Shown one piece after another: positions 12,301 to 27,300 of a stretch of 64,000 nt of DNA. This DNA comes from Sipunculus nudus (taxonomy: Eukaryota; Annelida; Sipuncula; Golfingiida; Sipunculidae), in contig CM049316.1 in NCBI GenBank assembly GCA_026874595.1, positions 61,517,676 to 61,581,675 on the forward strand, given 5' to 3'. Both the position numbers and the translations under genes were made by a program. Numbering within the stretch: position 1 is the first letter of the stretch; each line of letters begins with the position of its first letter. Under the pieces are notes generated by a model. The model was not told the DNA's origin, ran no database searches, and saw nothing but the letters and a program-made list of their open reading frames with translations.

Positions 12301-15300
12301 TGTCAGGCGCAGCGGCGGCACGGCCTTTGATAAAGCGAGCCGGCTAGATGTTCCTTCTGCGGTCCGCTGTAGCTCGCTGAAGCGGAGAGCGATATATCCA
12401 GTAACTGAGCAGTAAATCACTGGAATAACATTGACCGGAATTATGAATGCGCAAATGGTTTGTTTTGTCAAGAATTATGCGCAACAAATATATCTAGAGA
12501 GGTCTCGTGTTGAGGAATCACTTGACCAATTTTTGGATAGATGCGGACACTCTACATCAACTTATGCCGTGATTCATGACGGACGACTGGTAAGTGTAAA
12601 CCTTACTTTCCCTGAATAACTTCGGAATTATAAAAAATTCCATCAGTTCCCACACTTCTGACTTATATTAATAATTGGCCATGTATTATAGTATTCCGAC
12701 GATAAAAAAAAAATTTTTAGCTTATGCTCGGATGACTTTCATTTTGATGGATAACAGCGAGCCATTGTCCGCTCTGTCACTGACGGCGTTGTTCTCGTAT
12801 TATCGCCCATATGTACCGCAGCCAAGCTATAGCTCAGGCGTCATTAGCAACGAAACCTTCACACACGTTTCCCACACATATGGAAATATGTTGTTCAAAC
12901 TTATGATTGTTTAAATATTTATATTAAGTACTACCGGAGATAAATTTCGCGTTAGTTCACATTGGTGGTCTCCGGGAACTAATGCTGTTCCGAAGTCACG
13001 CCGAAGGGTGATCTCTCGCGCTGAATCAATTAGCGCCGGGCTTATCAGCGGCATCTCTGTGTGCCATTGAGCAGCGAGTTTTATGACCCCCGTCAGCAAC
13101 ATCCGACACGGCCAGACTCTCACTTGATACTCCATCCCTGTAAACTCCTTGGTCTGATCCACTGATGCATAAAAACCACAGAAGCTGCCTGGTGATGCTG
13201 GGGTGCAAAAACAAGCACTGGGCTGAAGCACTTAGTACTAAGCACAAAACCTGTACTGTTTTTGCCCGACTTCACTGATATATTTCTCTGTTTACTCCTG
13301 CATCAAAACAGATGATGATTATCACATACTGAGCCCAATAACAGCGCAAGTTCTGATTTTTATTAGTATGTGATCATTCCCTTTTGTGTATTTGAACACA
13401 ATATAACTCATGCAATCATGAATGGAATCTCATAAAATTTTCAGGGCATTTCAAGAATGGACAAAGGAAGAACCAATTACATTATGGTGTGGATCCAGCA
13501 GCTTAGACTGGAGTGTCATCAAAGGATATTCACAAATGTGGAGTCACCTATGTACGAATGAAACTGGAAATATGGACCAAAAAAAATAAGTTAATGCACA
13601 GAAAGTCTAGCCTCATGCCCCATACACTGCAGCCTGTCCACCAGTTCCGGTCATGGTCGAGTGCCCAGCACCTTCGCACGACGGTGTCCACTGTGTTTGC
13701 AGAGCATTTTTTAATCATGTTCTTCCATGGTGGAGGCATGTTTCCATTGGGATGCCAATTTCCAGCTCTAATATGTGGTTTTGATTTTCTTCTTTTCTTC
13801 TCCCTCAGTGGTCATTGCTGTATCAACGCTGAGTGATCAGTTGTGCCAGAAATACACATTATTCTCCCAACCACAGGAGGTAAGGTGACACTGCATATAT
13901 AGCCTGAGTATAATATAACCTCTGTTTTTACAGGGTATTGACTCTGAGGTATATCCAGGCCACATGGTAAGATGAACTGGATATATAATGCATCAGTCTT
14001 CAAACTCTGCTTTTAAGGGGTCATTATCTGTGACAAGCAAGGTTACAGTAAACTGACAGTGCTGAATTTCATCTGTGGCTGCAGTAATAATAAATAATGC
14101 CAAAGTTAGCAGATAAAATGGCAACTGTAATTTATATACCCCTCAACTGACAGAAAAACTTCCATTTACAAGCTTAAAGGGAACAACACATTAAATAACA
14201 GCTGTTGCACTTTGAACTTGTGTAATATACAATAATAGACTTTAAACCTCGTGAATATTTTGTACACTTAACTCCAATGCTGAATGTACAGTGTCATGGG
14301 TCAAACACAATGTAATTTAAACCTTTATTTATAAATTCTATAAATACAAGGATAATTTATAGATCTTGTACACAAGACAGACAAATACAAATAAATACCT
14401 TTCCTTATATGTCAACAATCAGGGATGGTCACTTAAGATAAAATCAAATCATTGCACTGAGTAACTCTTACACAAATTTTATGGGATCTCACACAAGTAG
14501 TAATTACATATTGACTAGATTACTTTCAAGCAACACTATGTTAATGAATGAAATCAAAAGTTTCCCATGGATATATTTTGGGGTTAACAGGATTACGGAT
14601 CCTGACATTTGTGCTGACAGGGCCAGGGATCATCTTTTACGACTGACAGGATTGGGGATCTTGATTTTGAAAATAATGGGATCAGGGAACCTGAAATTGA
14701 TTCTAACAAGATCAGGGATCCTCATTTAAGGACTGACAGGATTGGAGCTCCTGATTTTGATGGATCAGGAATCCTGAAGTTGATTCTGACAGGATCAGGG
14801 ATCCTCATTTCAGGACTGACATGATTGGAGATCCTGATTTTGATGGATCAGGAATCCTGAAGTTGATTCTGACAGGATCAGGGATCCTCATTCAGAACTG
14901 ACATGATTGGAGATCCTGATTTTGATGGATCAGGAATCCTGAAGTTGACTCTGACAGGACCAGGGATCCTCATTTCAGGACTGACATGATTGGAGATCCT
15001 GATTTTGATGGATCAGGAATCCTGAAGTTGATTCTGACAGGATCAGGGATCCTCATTTCAGGACTGACAGGATTGATCTCCTAATTTTGATGGGATCAGG
15101 AATCCTGAAGTTGATTCTGACAGGATCAGGGATCCTCATTTCAGGACTGACATGATTGGAGATCCTAATTTTGATGGATCAGGAATCCTGAAGTTGACTC
15201 TGACAGGACCAGGAATTCTCATTTTAGGACTGACAGGATAGGAGATCCTAATTTTGATGGGATCAGGAATCCTGAAGTTGGTTCTGACAGGATCAGGGAT

Positions 15301-18300
15301 CCTCATTTCAGGACTGACATGATTGGAGATCCTGATTTTGATGGGATCAGGGATCCTGAAGTTGATATTGACAGGATCAGGGATCCTCATTTTAGGACTG
15401 ACAGGATAAGAGATCCTGATTTTGGGTGATGGGATCAGGGCTCCTGAAGTTGATTCTTACAGGATCAGGAATCCTCATTTAAAGACTGACAGAATTGGAG
15501 ATCCTGATTTTTATGTTTATGGGATCAGGGATCCTGAAGTTGATTCTGACAGATCAGGGATCCTAATTTAAGGACTGACAGAACTGGAGATCCTGATTTT
15601 GATAGGATCAGGGATCCTGAAATTGATTCTGACAGGATCACAGATCCTTATTTTGGGACAGACAGGATTGGAGATCCTTTTTTTTATGCTGACACTGTGA
15701 CAGGATCAGGGATCCCAATCTTAAGATTGACAGGATTGGAGATCATGATTTTGATGCTGATGGGATCAGGGATCCTGACTGTAGGGCTGACAAGACAAGG
15801 ACAGAGCCTTATAAAGTAGGACTCTGGCTAAAACCTTAAATAATAGATAACAAGGAGGATTAACTAATTAATTAATCTGACTGTGGGACAAAAACTATAA
15901 TACCATGAGATATCTACCATGATTCCCTAGGGTTCAACTTAAGTGAACTCAATTAATATTCAAAGAAATTCCCTTACCTGTTTAAAATTTGCAAATTTTC
16001 AAGCACAAGCTACCCATCACATGTACAGTTTGTGACAAACAAAGCGATCGCCCTGTCTGCTGTTAAAGCTAAGCACTGATTGGACCAAAACGTGGCCTTC
16101 TGCAGGGATCACACTGTGACATGCCCAGATAAAAACCTGCATTCCATGCAGTCCTCATATAAAGTGCAGTCAGTCCTTTGGTGCGAATTTACAAAATCAC
16201 ACATGTTCATCAGTGATCTAGCTGAATGCTGCTGGTTATTTATCAGTAATTTCAGCAGTGGGTTAAATACTTGCTGTAACCCGCCAGCCAAGTTGGTAAA
16301 ATCCAAGCTTTATACAGAATGACAGGCAACTGATAAATATCCATGGCATTATAGGGTTTCTCTGTGGACTGCTATGTCTGACAATGTAATTGAATTACTT
16401 GCTGTGCTGGAGGTCCACAGTCAATAAATATCTATGTTTTATACAGGATGACATTCCTCTATTAAATATTCAAAGCTCTGGAGTTACTGTATATACCTTT
16501 GAATAACAACCATACCTATCTCTAGCTAATTTAAGGTACATGAACATTTGGAATAACATACTTGCATAAGGGTTAAACTTAACTAGATATCAAATTCACT
16601 GGATCAAATATGCAAATTTTGTTAACAGTCATTAGTACAGTAGAAGTACTACTGTAAACAAGCCCTGTGAACTGTTGATCCACAGCGTTTGACAAAAGCC
16701 ATATACAGAATGAAATGGTTATGTTAACAATCCCAGAAACCGCAGTCAATATGGGACAAACACTACTTTACCTACTGGGCGTAATGCTAATCTATCACTG
16801 GTGTGACAGTCTAATTCATGTTTGTATCATCAGCTGCCTCATTATATCCACCGCTGTGGGTTTTTGACAGCTTCAAAGAGGTTTCAGTCCATCCAGGTCT
16901 ATAAAATCCAAACAGTTTGCGGGGTGATATATAAGTGTAAAGTCCTTTGTTTTTGAGCTTCTTGTCAGTTATCAGTTTAAAAACATCAAGCTTTTTTATC
17001 AGTAGTTTCTGCAGAGAGGGGTACATGACTGTTTGCACACTGCATCTGCTAGTCTGTGCTCTATTCAGCTCCAGTAAACTATATTGTAATTAAGGGTGGT
17101 GCCACTAATTTGTCGTCACACAACTCCTGTGGCCATGCCTTAAAAATGTCCATTTTAGATCTTATAGCCCAAAGTGTGTCCCAAAAGGGGTCATTTTCCA
17201 TATAATTTCCATTAATATATCCTGAGGAATTTGATATTATTTCAAGGAGGGGCTATCAAAGTGCCCTCTGTCAGAAACTCAGCCAATATAAAAAAAAAAA
17301 CAATCCCATCTAAGATTGTGCAGGCCTGTTCCAAAGCAAAAACAGCTCTAATATACCAGTCATGCAAAAAAGGATGGTACTGAACATCTAATGCTTTGGA
17401 TTAGTGACCTGTTATCCCATTTAATACTGCAGGACATTTATGTATGCTGTAATATAAGCAAAATTAATCTGATTTAACTGTTGCCCAAATGTCTGTACAG
17501 ATCCAAATGCTTGAAATGAATCAGTGCTTAAAAGCATATGGCTTAGAATCACAAATGATCCACTTCAAAACCACAAACCACTTATCAGTAATAACAATAT
17601 GAACATCACTGTAAGCTTACTGTCAAAATACTGTGTAACTGTTAGCTGAAACTATGTAGATCCAAACATCACCGAATAAAATATTTGTGAGCACCTGTGG
17701 TTTAAATATTCATATAGGTTATGCTATTAAAAACAGCAGGTATTGTACATGCAATATCAGCCACATATTACTGTTGACAGGCTTGGTAACTAATGATGTA
17801 AAAATATATAAACCCAAATATTACAGAATTACTGAATGCTAGCAGACTAAGTTGTCATCCTGCATTCAATGCAGATCCAAAAGTTATATAGTAAAACATA
17901 CTGATGTTGATTTCCCAGAGGTTTGGCCACTGTCATCAGTTATCCAATTCAGAACCACAGGCTATTTATTAATTACCCAGGCAATGGGCTGACTTATATC
18001 CTGATATCACTGTTGGCCTGCAGCCCATACAGATCAAAGTGTTCTGTTGAATTAAGTACTGGTGTTGAAATCCAAATGTATAAAGATTTTTATTATTTAT
18101 CATATTTCAAAACCGCTGATGACATAACAAGACTATTTCTAGCAATGACTGGCTGTCAGCATCTCAGTTAAAAACTCGTATAACATATGCAGGACTGTCA
18201 AAGGTGAATGACTGAAAAAAAAGGAAGTCCTCTGGAAAAAAAAGAGTAGCCTTCTTTGTTATAAAGAGTGAAATTCCCAATATTTTTTTTCTCAGACTGT

Positions 18301-21300
18301 ATAAAGATGTGCTTCACATACTAAGTATGTGTATATGTATTGCTTCCAAAGTCAGAAACAAACATGGTGACATCCGTCTGGATGAAGATGACATTTTCTA
18401 CATGGTGTGGCACATGCTGGACATTTGCACACAAAAATTGTGAAATGTCCCCTTCTTGTTCTACCTGTACTGTTATACCAAGAGAGAAAAGGTATATCTC
18501 AGAGCTCTGTTACTGAAAATATTGGTGATATAATTCAAAACCATGGGTAACTTATCAGTGATAGAAACAATGGCTTGCCTGTCAGCTTGCTGTTCAAAGC
18601 TCATCAACATCCTTTGTGAAGAATTATAGATCCAAACTACACATAGGACAATATACAACTCAAACTGTTGATACATCCATATGTGAAGCTTCAAAAGGAT
18701 CCAGTCATTTTCCACGAGGGCGTAATACAATCTTACCTCACTGGTGGTAGTCTTGGGACAAGCTTCAACGGAAAGTGACTAAAACATAGCAGGCCAGTGT
18801 AATCAAATGCCACCCAGAGTGAAATCAACAGCTGCAGCAGGACCAGCAGATGAGCATCCCAAACACTAGCTGCATCCCATATAGCATCTCCTGATTCATA
18901 TACTAGCATCCGGGATGACCTAAATCTACAGCCTTTAAAAGAATAATCTGGTGACGGAAGATCCGGTCGAGGGGGGACCACAACACAAGAACCGTGAAGT
19001 TGAGCAAATCCTCCCACAAAAGGATTTTGATTTTGTCAAAACCACACCACAGTTATTTATAAACAATGACTCACAGTGTATATTATTTATCTGATGATGT
19101 TGGTGTGTGTGACAATCAGATAAGCTTCCTGTTAACCATATCAGTCTGTGATAAACATGGCTACCATGCTCGTTATCACAGCATGTCCACCTGTTTTGAT
19201 TTTGCTATTCTGATAAATATGTATTTTTCTTAATTTTGACTGCACATGTATTTATAATGACATATAATTACTTAATACAAATTTTTTCATAAAGTTTGTT
19301 GGTAAACTACAAAGTAGTTCGATGAAAAATAAGTCATACAAGTTTTATTTTTCTAGCTTTTTTCAGATAATCAGACCTTTCTGTGAGCAGATTTCATTTC
19401 CTTTTACAATAGTCACAAGATATATTTCACAAGATGTATTTCAAAACTGGATATCTTGATAGTAAACATTTAGGCTAAAAGGTTTGTCTTGTTCCCTTAT
19501 TGGGGTCAAGGCTAGGTGTTTTAGTGCAAAATACCTTTCAAGGTTGAAAACTCCAGCAGACAAAATATTCCAAAACACACAGGTGGACACAGGCTGTGTT
19601 AGTAGTGTCATATAAGACTTTTCAAGGAACAAATCCATTATCAGTGAACCCTCCTATAGCTATGACATGTACACATTTATGAATCTCACTCTGCGTATAT
19701 CTGTGTCTTTATTCAAGAATATTGACACAAGTTCTTCATGTATCAGGTTTCTGGCCTAAAGATAAATAAAGTGGTTCAAAGCAAAACCCACAACCTCTTG
19801 ACTGATAAAACATTAAGGTTTATAGTAGCACAGACTGTTAGTGATTTATACACATTGATAACAGGCCACACCAGGAAAAGAAGGTTATGTAATCACAACC
19901 TATGACTACTGTCATTGTACTCAAATTCATGATCCTCAAATACTGTTTGCAAAGTGGTTACATAATGACAGTAAATACTGCATTAAATGTTTTGCTTCAC
20001 AAGTTCAATGGAACTTATAATACATTAATAGGATATCTATGGTCATATTACCAAAAGGAGGGTCAAATCATGTGTGGTTTCTAAAAGCTGAATTACAAAG
20101 ATATATATTCATAACTGTAAATAATAACAAAAATAACACCTTTCATATGATGACTTGATTAAGGAGAATAATTAACATCTCGAATTAAGATTGGATCAAA
20201 TAAATTAGCTCTATTATTATCATAAATTATTACCTGTGGCAAGGAGGTTACGTTTTCACTGGTTGTCTGTATGTTTGTCTGTTCAACAGTTGGGTCTATT
20301 TATTCACTGGATTGCTCTTTGGCATTGATCCAAACAAAGGAGCAGTGCCAGTCAGACTGTTTGCTCATAATCAACCAAACCACCTTGTTGACTATCATAT
20401 GCTGCCACCTATCAGCTGATTTTGACACTAAAACTGAGATTGGAAAAACATCAAATTTTGGAGAGACAAGGAAGCAGATACATTAAGACTGTTTTCCCTT
20501 GGTGGAGGTTTGGGCTTTGGTGAGGCACATTCTAGTTTGAAGGTGTGACCAAATGAGTGTTCTAGTTTTTACTTTTTAGCCTGCAAATGTTGTCGACTTC
20601 GGGCTGGATCTCAAATTTCCATATAAGAGAGGGACTGTTTTAGTCATGCAAGCTGATCGACAGCTGGGCTAATGATGTCCCGTTGTTCACAGACATGGTA
20701 TCAGGTATTCCTATCTGCGGCATACCATGTCTGTCATAATCATTAGGCCAGACGAAACCAATTTGCTGACTGATATTTGGCTCACTGATACAGCAGTCTA
20801 CAACGCACTTTCAATTTCTCCACTGATTAGGGAAGTTTTCCATACTAATGGAAGAAACTTGCATAGTGAACTTTGTTATGGCATTTGTGTGACTTTTCAG
20901 TCAGGCTATGTTATCTGAGACTGATCGCCAACTCAGAACAAACCAAGATGGGAGGACAATTCTTTTATATCTCAACCAAACAGAAAAGGCAAAATTCATG
21001 TTCCATACCTAAAACTGAATACTCAACAGTGGAATTCTTAAAATAAGTGATATTTCACTTTTAATTTCTAACTATAATTTTTATTTTTTAAATTTTTTAT
21101 TTACCAACAACATACTTGGAAGCATTCATTCCTGAAACTGATATGCCCATGAATATCTTGATGTAAGGAATTATTTAAACCACAGAACAGTACTATATCA
21201 GATTTCATTCCGTAAACCAGAAATTAAAAAGATTGCAGTATTCCTACTATAATTTGATGATTTGGGCATGGTCCCCAAATAGCTATATTCAGCTCTAAAC

Positions 21301-24300
21301 TTTGCAGACAGACATCCCCTTGAAACCAAACTCTCTACACAGATAGATTCTCACCTAGATGATGTCTTATGAGTACTTTTGTGTCGCATCCCCACCACCT
21401 CCAATTTTTATCATAAATACTTGTGGGGGCTGCCATTTTGTGTACACAATAAAACACAGATGTCACAGGTCGCATGTTAAAAGTATAGGCATACAGCTAC
21501 TATATAAAACAGAACTTACCATTGCTGCAAAGTAATGTTTTTCAAAGTCCTTCTGTTGTGCTGTGATTGCTTTGAGACCATCTGATATGGTTTCGTGTTT
21601 AATGAGAATACTTTTCCCCTCTGCAGAAAGCCATGCTATCACCTGAAATAAAACAAAACAACGATTGCCAAATTTGGTAATGATTGGGGCATACAAATTA
21701 AAAAGAGATAATAGATTGTGACAATATAGGGAAACATGTCAAATCCTAAAATTTCATGATAACCAAAATTCAAAGCCATGGGGAGACATAATTCTGAATA
21801 TATATAATTTCATTCAAATTTGTATTCATTTACGTCCCCTTGGTGTAAGGATTCCTTGCATATGATCTGAATGCTAGTTTCTGACTTGTCTGAAGGAATG
21901 TGGAAAAGACCATTCTAAAATTGTGAAGTTTAAATAGAGCCTAAATTCACAGGAAAAGAGACAAACTTAAAAAAGAACTTTTCACATAATTCTGAAATTT
22001 TGTCTAAATTTGTAAAATCTAAATAAATAGAGCCTAAATTCACAGAAAACATGCACTTAATTCATTAATTACTTATCATAGAACACGGGTTTATCTACAT
22101 TTACTCAATTTTATTATACTCAGTACCAAAATTTAGAACGAGTCTGAACATGCGATAAAACAGATTTTATGTCAACAATTGTCCTTTACAGACTGCAGCA
22201 GCCTCTGCACCTGTTCACTTTACAGACTGGCAGACAGCATTCTGTCTCTGCCATCCCTGTGTGTAACACATCACACGGCTCAATACCTCACCACTGGTCT
22301 ATCCTTTTTTGTACCAGAGACAGGCCTAAGAAGTTGTTTAAAACACCTTTCACAGACAGAGGAAAAGTGTTCACCCATCTAGCCCTGGATACAGGTGTCT
22401 GGGGAACAGACCCTGGTATTTATCTAACAGGTGAGACCAGTTGAGGAGGACTTAATCCTTCCTTTGTACAGCCTTTTCACTGAAAGAAAGCACACTTTCT
22501 CAATAAGGCTTATCCTAACTCAAAGACTAAGAATCTTGTATAGGAATCCTTGACCTTAAGGTAGCAGAGCTGGCAAAAAAACCCTATTTCTAAATTCAAT
22601 CCAAAAGCTGTTTTTAAATTCATATTAGAACCATAAAGTATACAGGATTTAAATCTGGTACAGTGTTTTTTCTGATGGTATACATATTTTTGATCCCTTC
22701 AATAATTATTACATGATTTTGAAACATTTAAAATTTTTCAATTTTTAAAAGTTACCCTATTCAAGCACCCAGTAACTGTGAGCAACATTTTAGCTGACTT
22801 ATATTAAACTGCATGACATTATCGAACACTTTTTTTCCCCCTCTACATTCTTTCTTGTTGAAAAAATGAAATTTTATATTTTTGATCGAGTCAAAATTTA
22901 AAATTTCATTTTTAGGGTAGATAGAAACATGATAGGGCAAGTCCTCCACCAATCATGCCAACCAGATTCTCAAACCATGAGGTTTAATGATGGAATGGCC
23001 ACATACAAACTGCGAAAGGGAGGAAGTTTTCCACAAAGTTCCCAGAATTCCCTCACCTGACTAGAAGCTTGTTCAAACTGCCTTAGTTGTAGACATTGTT
23101 CAAGATGGTGCATGCGACTGTCCGTCAGACGAACTAACTGAACAGCAGTCTGCTTAACCTGACGAAACAAATGCTTGGCCTTCTGCACAGATGCACTGCA
23201 AAGAAAAGAGAAAATATTTAGAATTCTTTTATTTTCTTTTTTTCCGAATGTAAAAGACCAATTGATATTAACTTGGAGCAAATGGTACACGTATCACAAG
23301 TAAAATTAAACATATTTTTCCGCAGCTGGAAGGCATGCAAACACGAGAGTTTCTAAAAATCTTAAAAGTAATTACTTTCATTATAAATAAAAATCATATT
23401 AGAACAAAATAACATAAATTAAAGTGCAACACAGTTCCTATTTATTATGCATACTTACCATATAAATTCACATAATCTTATATAAATCCAGGCTAAAGTA
23501 TAAGTATATCCACGAGAGAAGGCCATAATGCATTATATAATAGTTAGGCCTGAGAGGCTGGGTTAACTGATGAATAGAAAAAACTTATGGATAAAATCAG
23601 TAGAAATGTCCTCACAGATGCATCAAAGAAAAAAATATCCTGTATATGTTAATCCATCAAAGCGAAAAATATCCTGTTACACATACACATATATGCAATT
23701 GTATATCAGTGTGACGGCCAGGTGAGACTGTTCAATAATGGAATCTCTGTCCTTATGACAGAGACACCCGGGCGGGATTAAGCACCACATCAAAGCCTTG
23801 TCCCTCCATACAGACAGCCAGACCTCAATTAATATATGCTGTCAAACAATTATACTGAAGCTGTATGTGTACTCAGGGTGGATACAACAAAACTGCTGAC
23901 TGTGTATGAACAGACACCATGCTGATGTGGGGCTCCTGACGCCAGTCATGTTACGCTGCTATTCCTCTTTAGTCTAATTTTAAACATTTAAATGCTGGGA
24001 CCTTGAGAGGCAAATGAGGTTACCAACCTTATACATCAAGTAAATGTAATGTTTCATGAATAATGATTTAGTGTCATATAACATAAATACTGTGTGCTGC
24101 TTTAGGCACATGTGAAGGTGGAAGATAAAAACTGCATGACATACATAAATGAAAATTCATGAATAATTAATATTATTTTCCATACACCTGTCAGTGAACT
24201 ATAATACTGAAGAATCCTTAAATATAAAAAACTTGCAATGACCAATCAACTCTCTTGTACTGATTTTACGCTGTCACATACATGTGGGTTAACATGTAGG

Positions 24301-27300
24301 TCTGTAATACTGCAGATGCATGGTTCCACAGTCTTGGAATTTAGTATGCATAATTGCTCAGTCTTTCTGGTTTACAGTGTGAATGCAAAATCAGACCTAA
24401 AACTACACTTGGGCAAATGAAAGCAGCTGATCACATACCATAAAAGGCATTAAATGTACCTTTGTCCTGAAACTACTATGGTGAAAACAAATATTCATTT
24501 GTACTTCATTTTTTTTTTTAGAATTTGGAACTGTAAAGTGCACTGGGCTGAAACCAGTGTACTGGCCTAGTAAACGGACATGGTAACCATTTGACCACAG
24601 GATTATTTTTTTTTTCATTCTGCCCACCAGGAAATTCTTGTTTCCTAGAAGAGACTCCTAACCGATGGCGGAAAAGTGTGACTTACAGGTCCTGGTTCTA
24701 TATCCCAATGCACTTCATGACTTAGTCAAGTGTAATGATCTAACAAAACACTATGGTCACGTATGTTCAGTAATTCACAACACTGGTACAAAATTAATCC
24801 TTTACTGCCTGCAAATATTCATGGCTGAACTGACACTGATGGGAGTTTTTAATGTAACCAAACCAGAAATGCTCTCAAAAATGGAATGGGAGCGTGCAAC
24901 CCCTATAATGCTATGTCATGGAAAGCTGTTGTCTGATCTAAATCACAACTGGGAATCTATATAATCCAGATCACTCAGTATCTGTTACAGATTGTGACAG
25001 ACTCAGTTCTACCAAAACAAGAAAATGAGTTAATTATCATGACAAAATTAGAAGACAAAGTATGTACTCTAATATATGCTCTCATGGATTTACAATCAGA
25101 ACCATTTAAATAAAGATGCATTAAGTTATCAGTATTTAGGTCATGAATAACCTTTTGTACTTGAATTGATGGTTCAGCTTAAGTTATCAAATGAGCAAAA
25201 TTTGACAAAATGAACTGAAATCAAATTAATAAGGATATTCCTTATTTTTGTATTATTATACAGGTCAGTTCACAGATTTATAAAATTTCAAAATCATGAG
25301 TTTTTTATTGTATTAATATTATATTAACTTTCTAACTGGAGTTGAGCAGTATGAATCACATAAAGTAAGCATAAAATAATTACTTTCATTATTAGCTCTG
25401 TTCTTTTCCTTGACAACTTAACAATATTTACAACATAACTAGCTGTATGTGTACCTGAGTGTGACATACCACTGGTACAGTGCATAATGTAAGTTATTTA
25501 TCTGCTCTACAAAAAATACCAATTACTGCCTCTGATCTATGGGCTTGATATGCAAACAAGACGAGTATTTATCACAGGTCATTCAGAACAGGTAACCACA
25601 CTTCAGCTAATTGAGCATGCATTCTTTCAAACAAGGGACCTATGGGTCACGACGCTCAGCTGTTATATATGATAAAAAAATATTATTTAGAAATGAGGCA
25701 CATGCTGGTTTTGTGTGGTAATAAATATAAGCTGTATTATGAGTTGTTGTTGTTTAGCTTATGTATGATTTTGATAGTACCTTTGGAGACAGGGAAGAGG
25801 ATTGATTTCATTTATTTTATTAACAAATGGAGTACTTTTGTCACACAGATTTTGACTTGGCCATATAACTTATAAGCAGAACATATAATATAAGAGTTTA
25901 ACTATTTATTAAAAAAAATTACAAATATTGTCCCAAATATAATTTTTATAAAAAATAATAAGAGAATCATATGATTTTTTTAAATGAAATATAACTGATA
26001 TGATTATTAAAATAATATTAAAGAATATATTCATGAATGCATTCATGAATACATTTGACTTTCATTTTTACCTGAATTCCTATTCTTTATGCAAGAAATT
26101 TTATAATGGAGTACATAATCATATTCGTATTTAAATACAATTACAAAGTATTCGCACCATGTCTGGTATTTATTCAGTTTCACCAACCAATGATGTTGAG
26201 AATCCAGAATATACAAAATTCACACATTTAAATAATGATCATAAGTACCTGGTTTTATGGCTTTTATTTATATTAAAAAATAACTGTAAAAAATTCATTT
26301 TGGACTAATTTCACATCAATGTACACACTAGACACAGTAGGAATCTAGATAATAATATTATCAACTGCATCTTTGTCTATCATTAATTTCCTTCATATGA
26401 TCCCTTATGATTAGTAATGAATAATATGATTTACTTCTTTATCATTAAAATTGAACTGAAAAATGCTATAGGTGACTGCATGGTGTTATTTGGAATATGT
26501 GACATTCTACCCATCAATACAAGATTCTTATATCATCAGTAACTGCAAGTTAATTTCCTGTTATTATAAACTAACAAATTCCTTTTCTATTTTTCTTCAA
26601 TTTGTTATTAAAAACCAATAAAAATTTATTAATTTATTGTTTATTGTTATATTGTTGGTTAAAACTACTAGATGAGTTGGGTTGGACACCTGGATCAACT
26701 GTGGCTGGCCATAAGCTGCCTGGATTCCTGTATGCCTCGCCTCAAGCGTGCATAATTTGATGAAAGGTCAACAAGGTCAACATACAGGTGACTCAAGAGG
26801 GGCTGGAGAGAGCCAAAGTCTGACAGGGTCTCATAAAAAACATTAATAAAAGCTACAATTTTTGGCCAATTTCTTTCAGCTTTCTAAACTAAAAAGCTGA
26901 AATCCTATATGTGCATGATATGAAAATTATATCAACAGTGCTCACAGGACACAAACGTGCCATGGTCACAGTTGGGCAAAATTTAAGGTACTAATTTTAT
27001 ATTCATACTAATAACTTATAAAATTTGAAAAATTCAGAACTAATTTTGGGTATTCAATTGAATCTTGATTAAATAATGTTACATCCCTGACAAAAAAATC
27101 TCTAGCTTTAGCAATGCCCTTGTTAAGGGAGTAAATATATTTCTTGATTTTTTACAAAGTGCATTATGTTTGGGCCCATAACTTAAAACAATTACGCAAT
27201 ACTGACATCATTCTGGCATGTGCATAGAGAATGAAAAATATGTATATTATTTATGATTAAAGTCAGATCAGTGGTTTTGATATTAGGCAGTCTTGAAGTG

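Larger units (their letters stand above)
15796..21249. other. Intron 10/9, right part
   Basis: Contains repeat family F copy 2 (17090-17345) and the 20235-20525 repeat. A minus-strand stretch ending in a donor-like GAG|GTAAGA at 18733-18737 has an open frame without a convincing start. Nothing else is supported. Confidence 0.55.

Noticed and set aside
12675-12914. Plus-strand open frame within the CpG-rich island
   Set aside because: No domain, no convincing splice borders; probably open by chance in a CpG-richer block.
15136-15390. Minus-strand ORF of repeated RIPDP peptides
   Set aside because: It is the minisatellite read in one frame; the unit length drifts between 83 and 84 bp so the frame is not kept, and there is no gene context.
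18733-19017. Minus-strand 94-codon open frame ending at a donor-like GAG|GTAAGA
   Set aside because: Its only full-length start is GTG, the peptide has no recognisable features, and the GEF protein needs no extra residues between exons 9 and 10.
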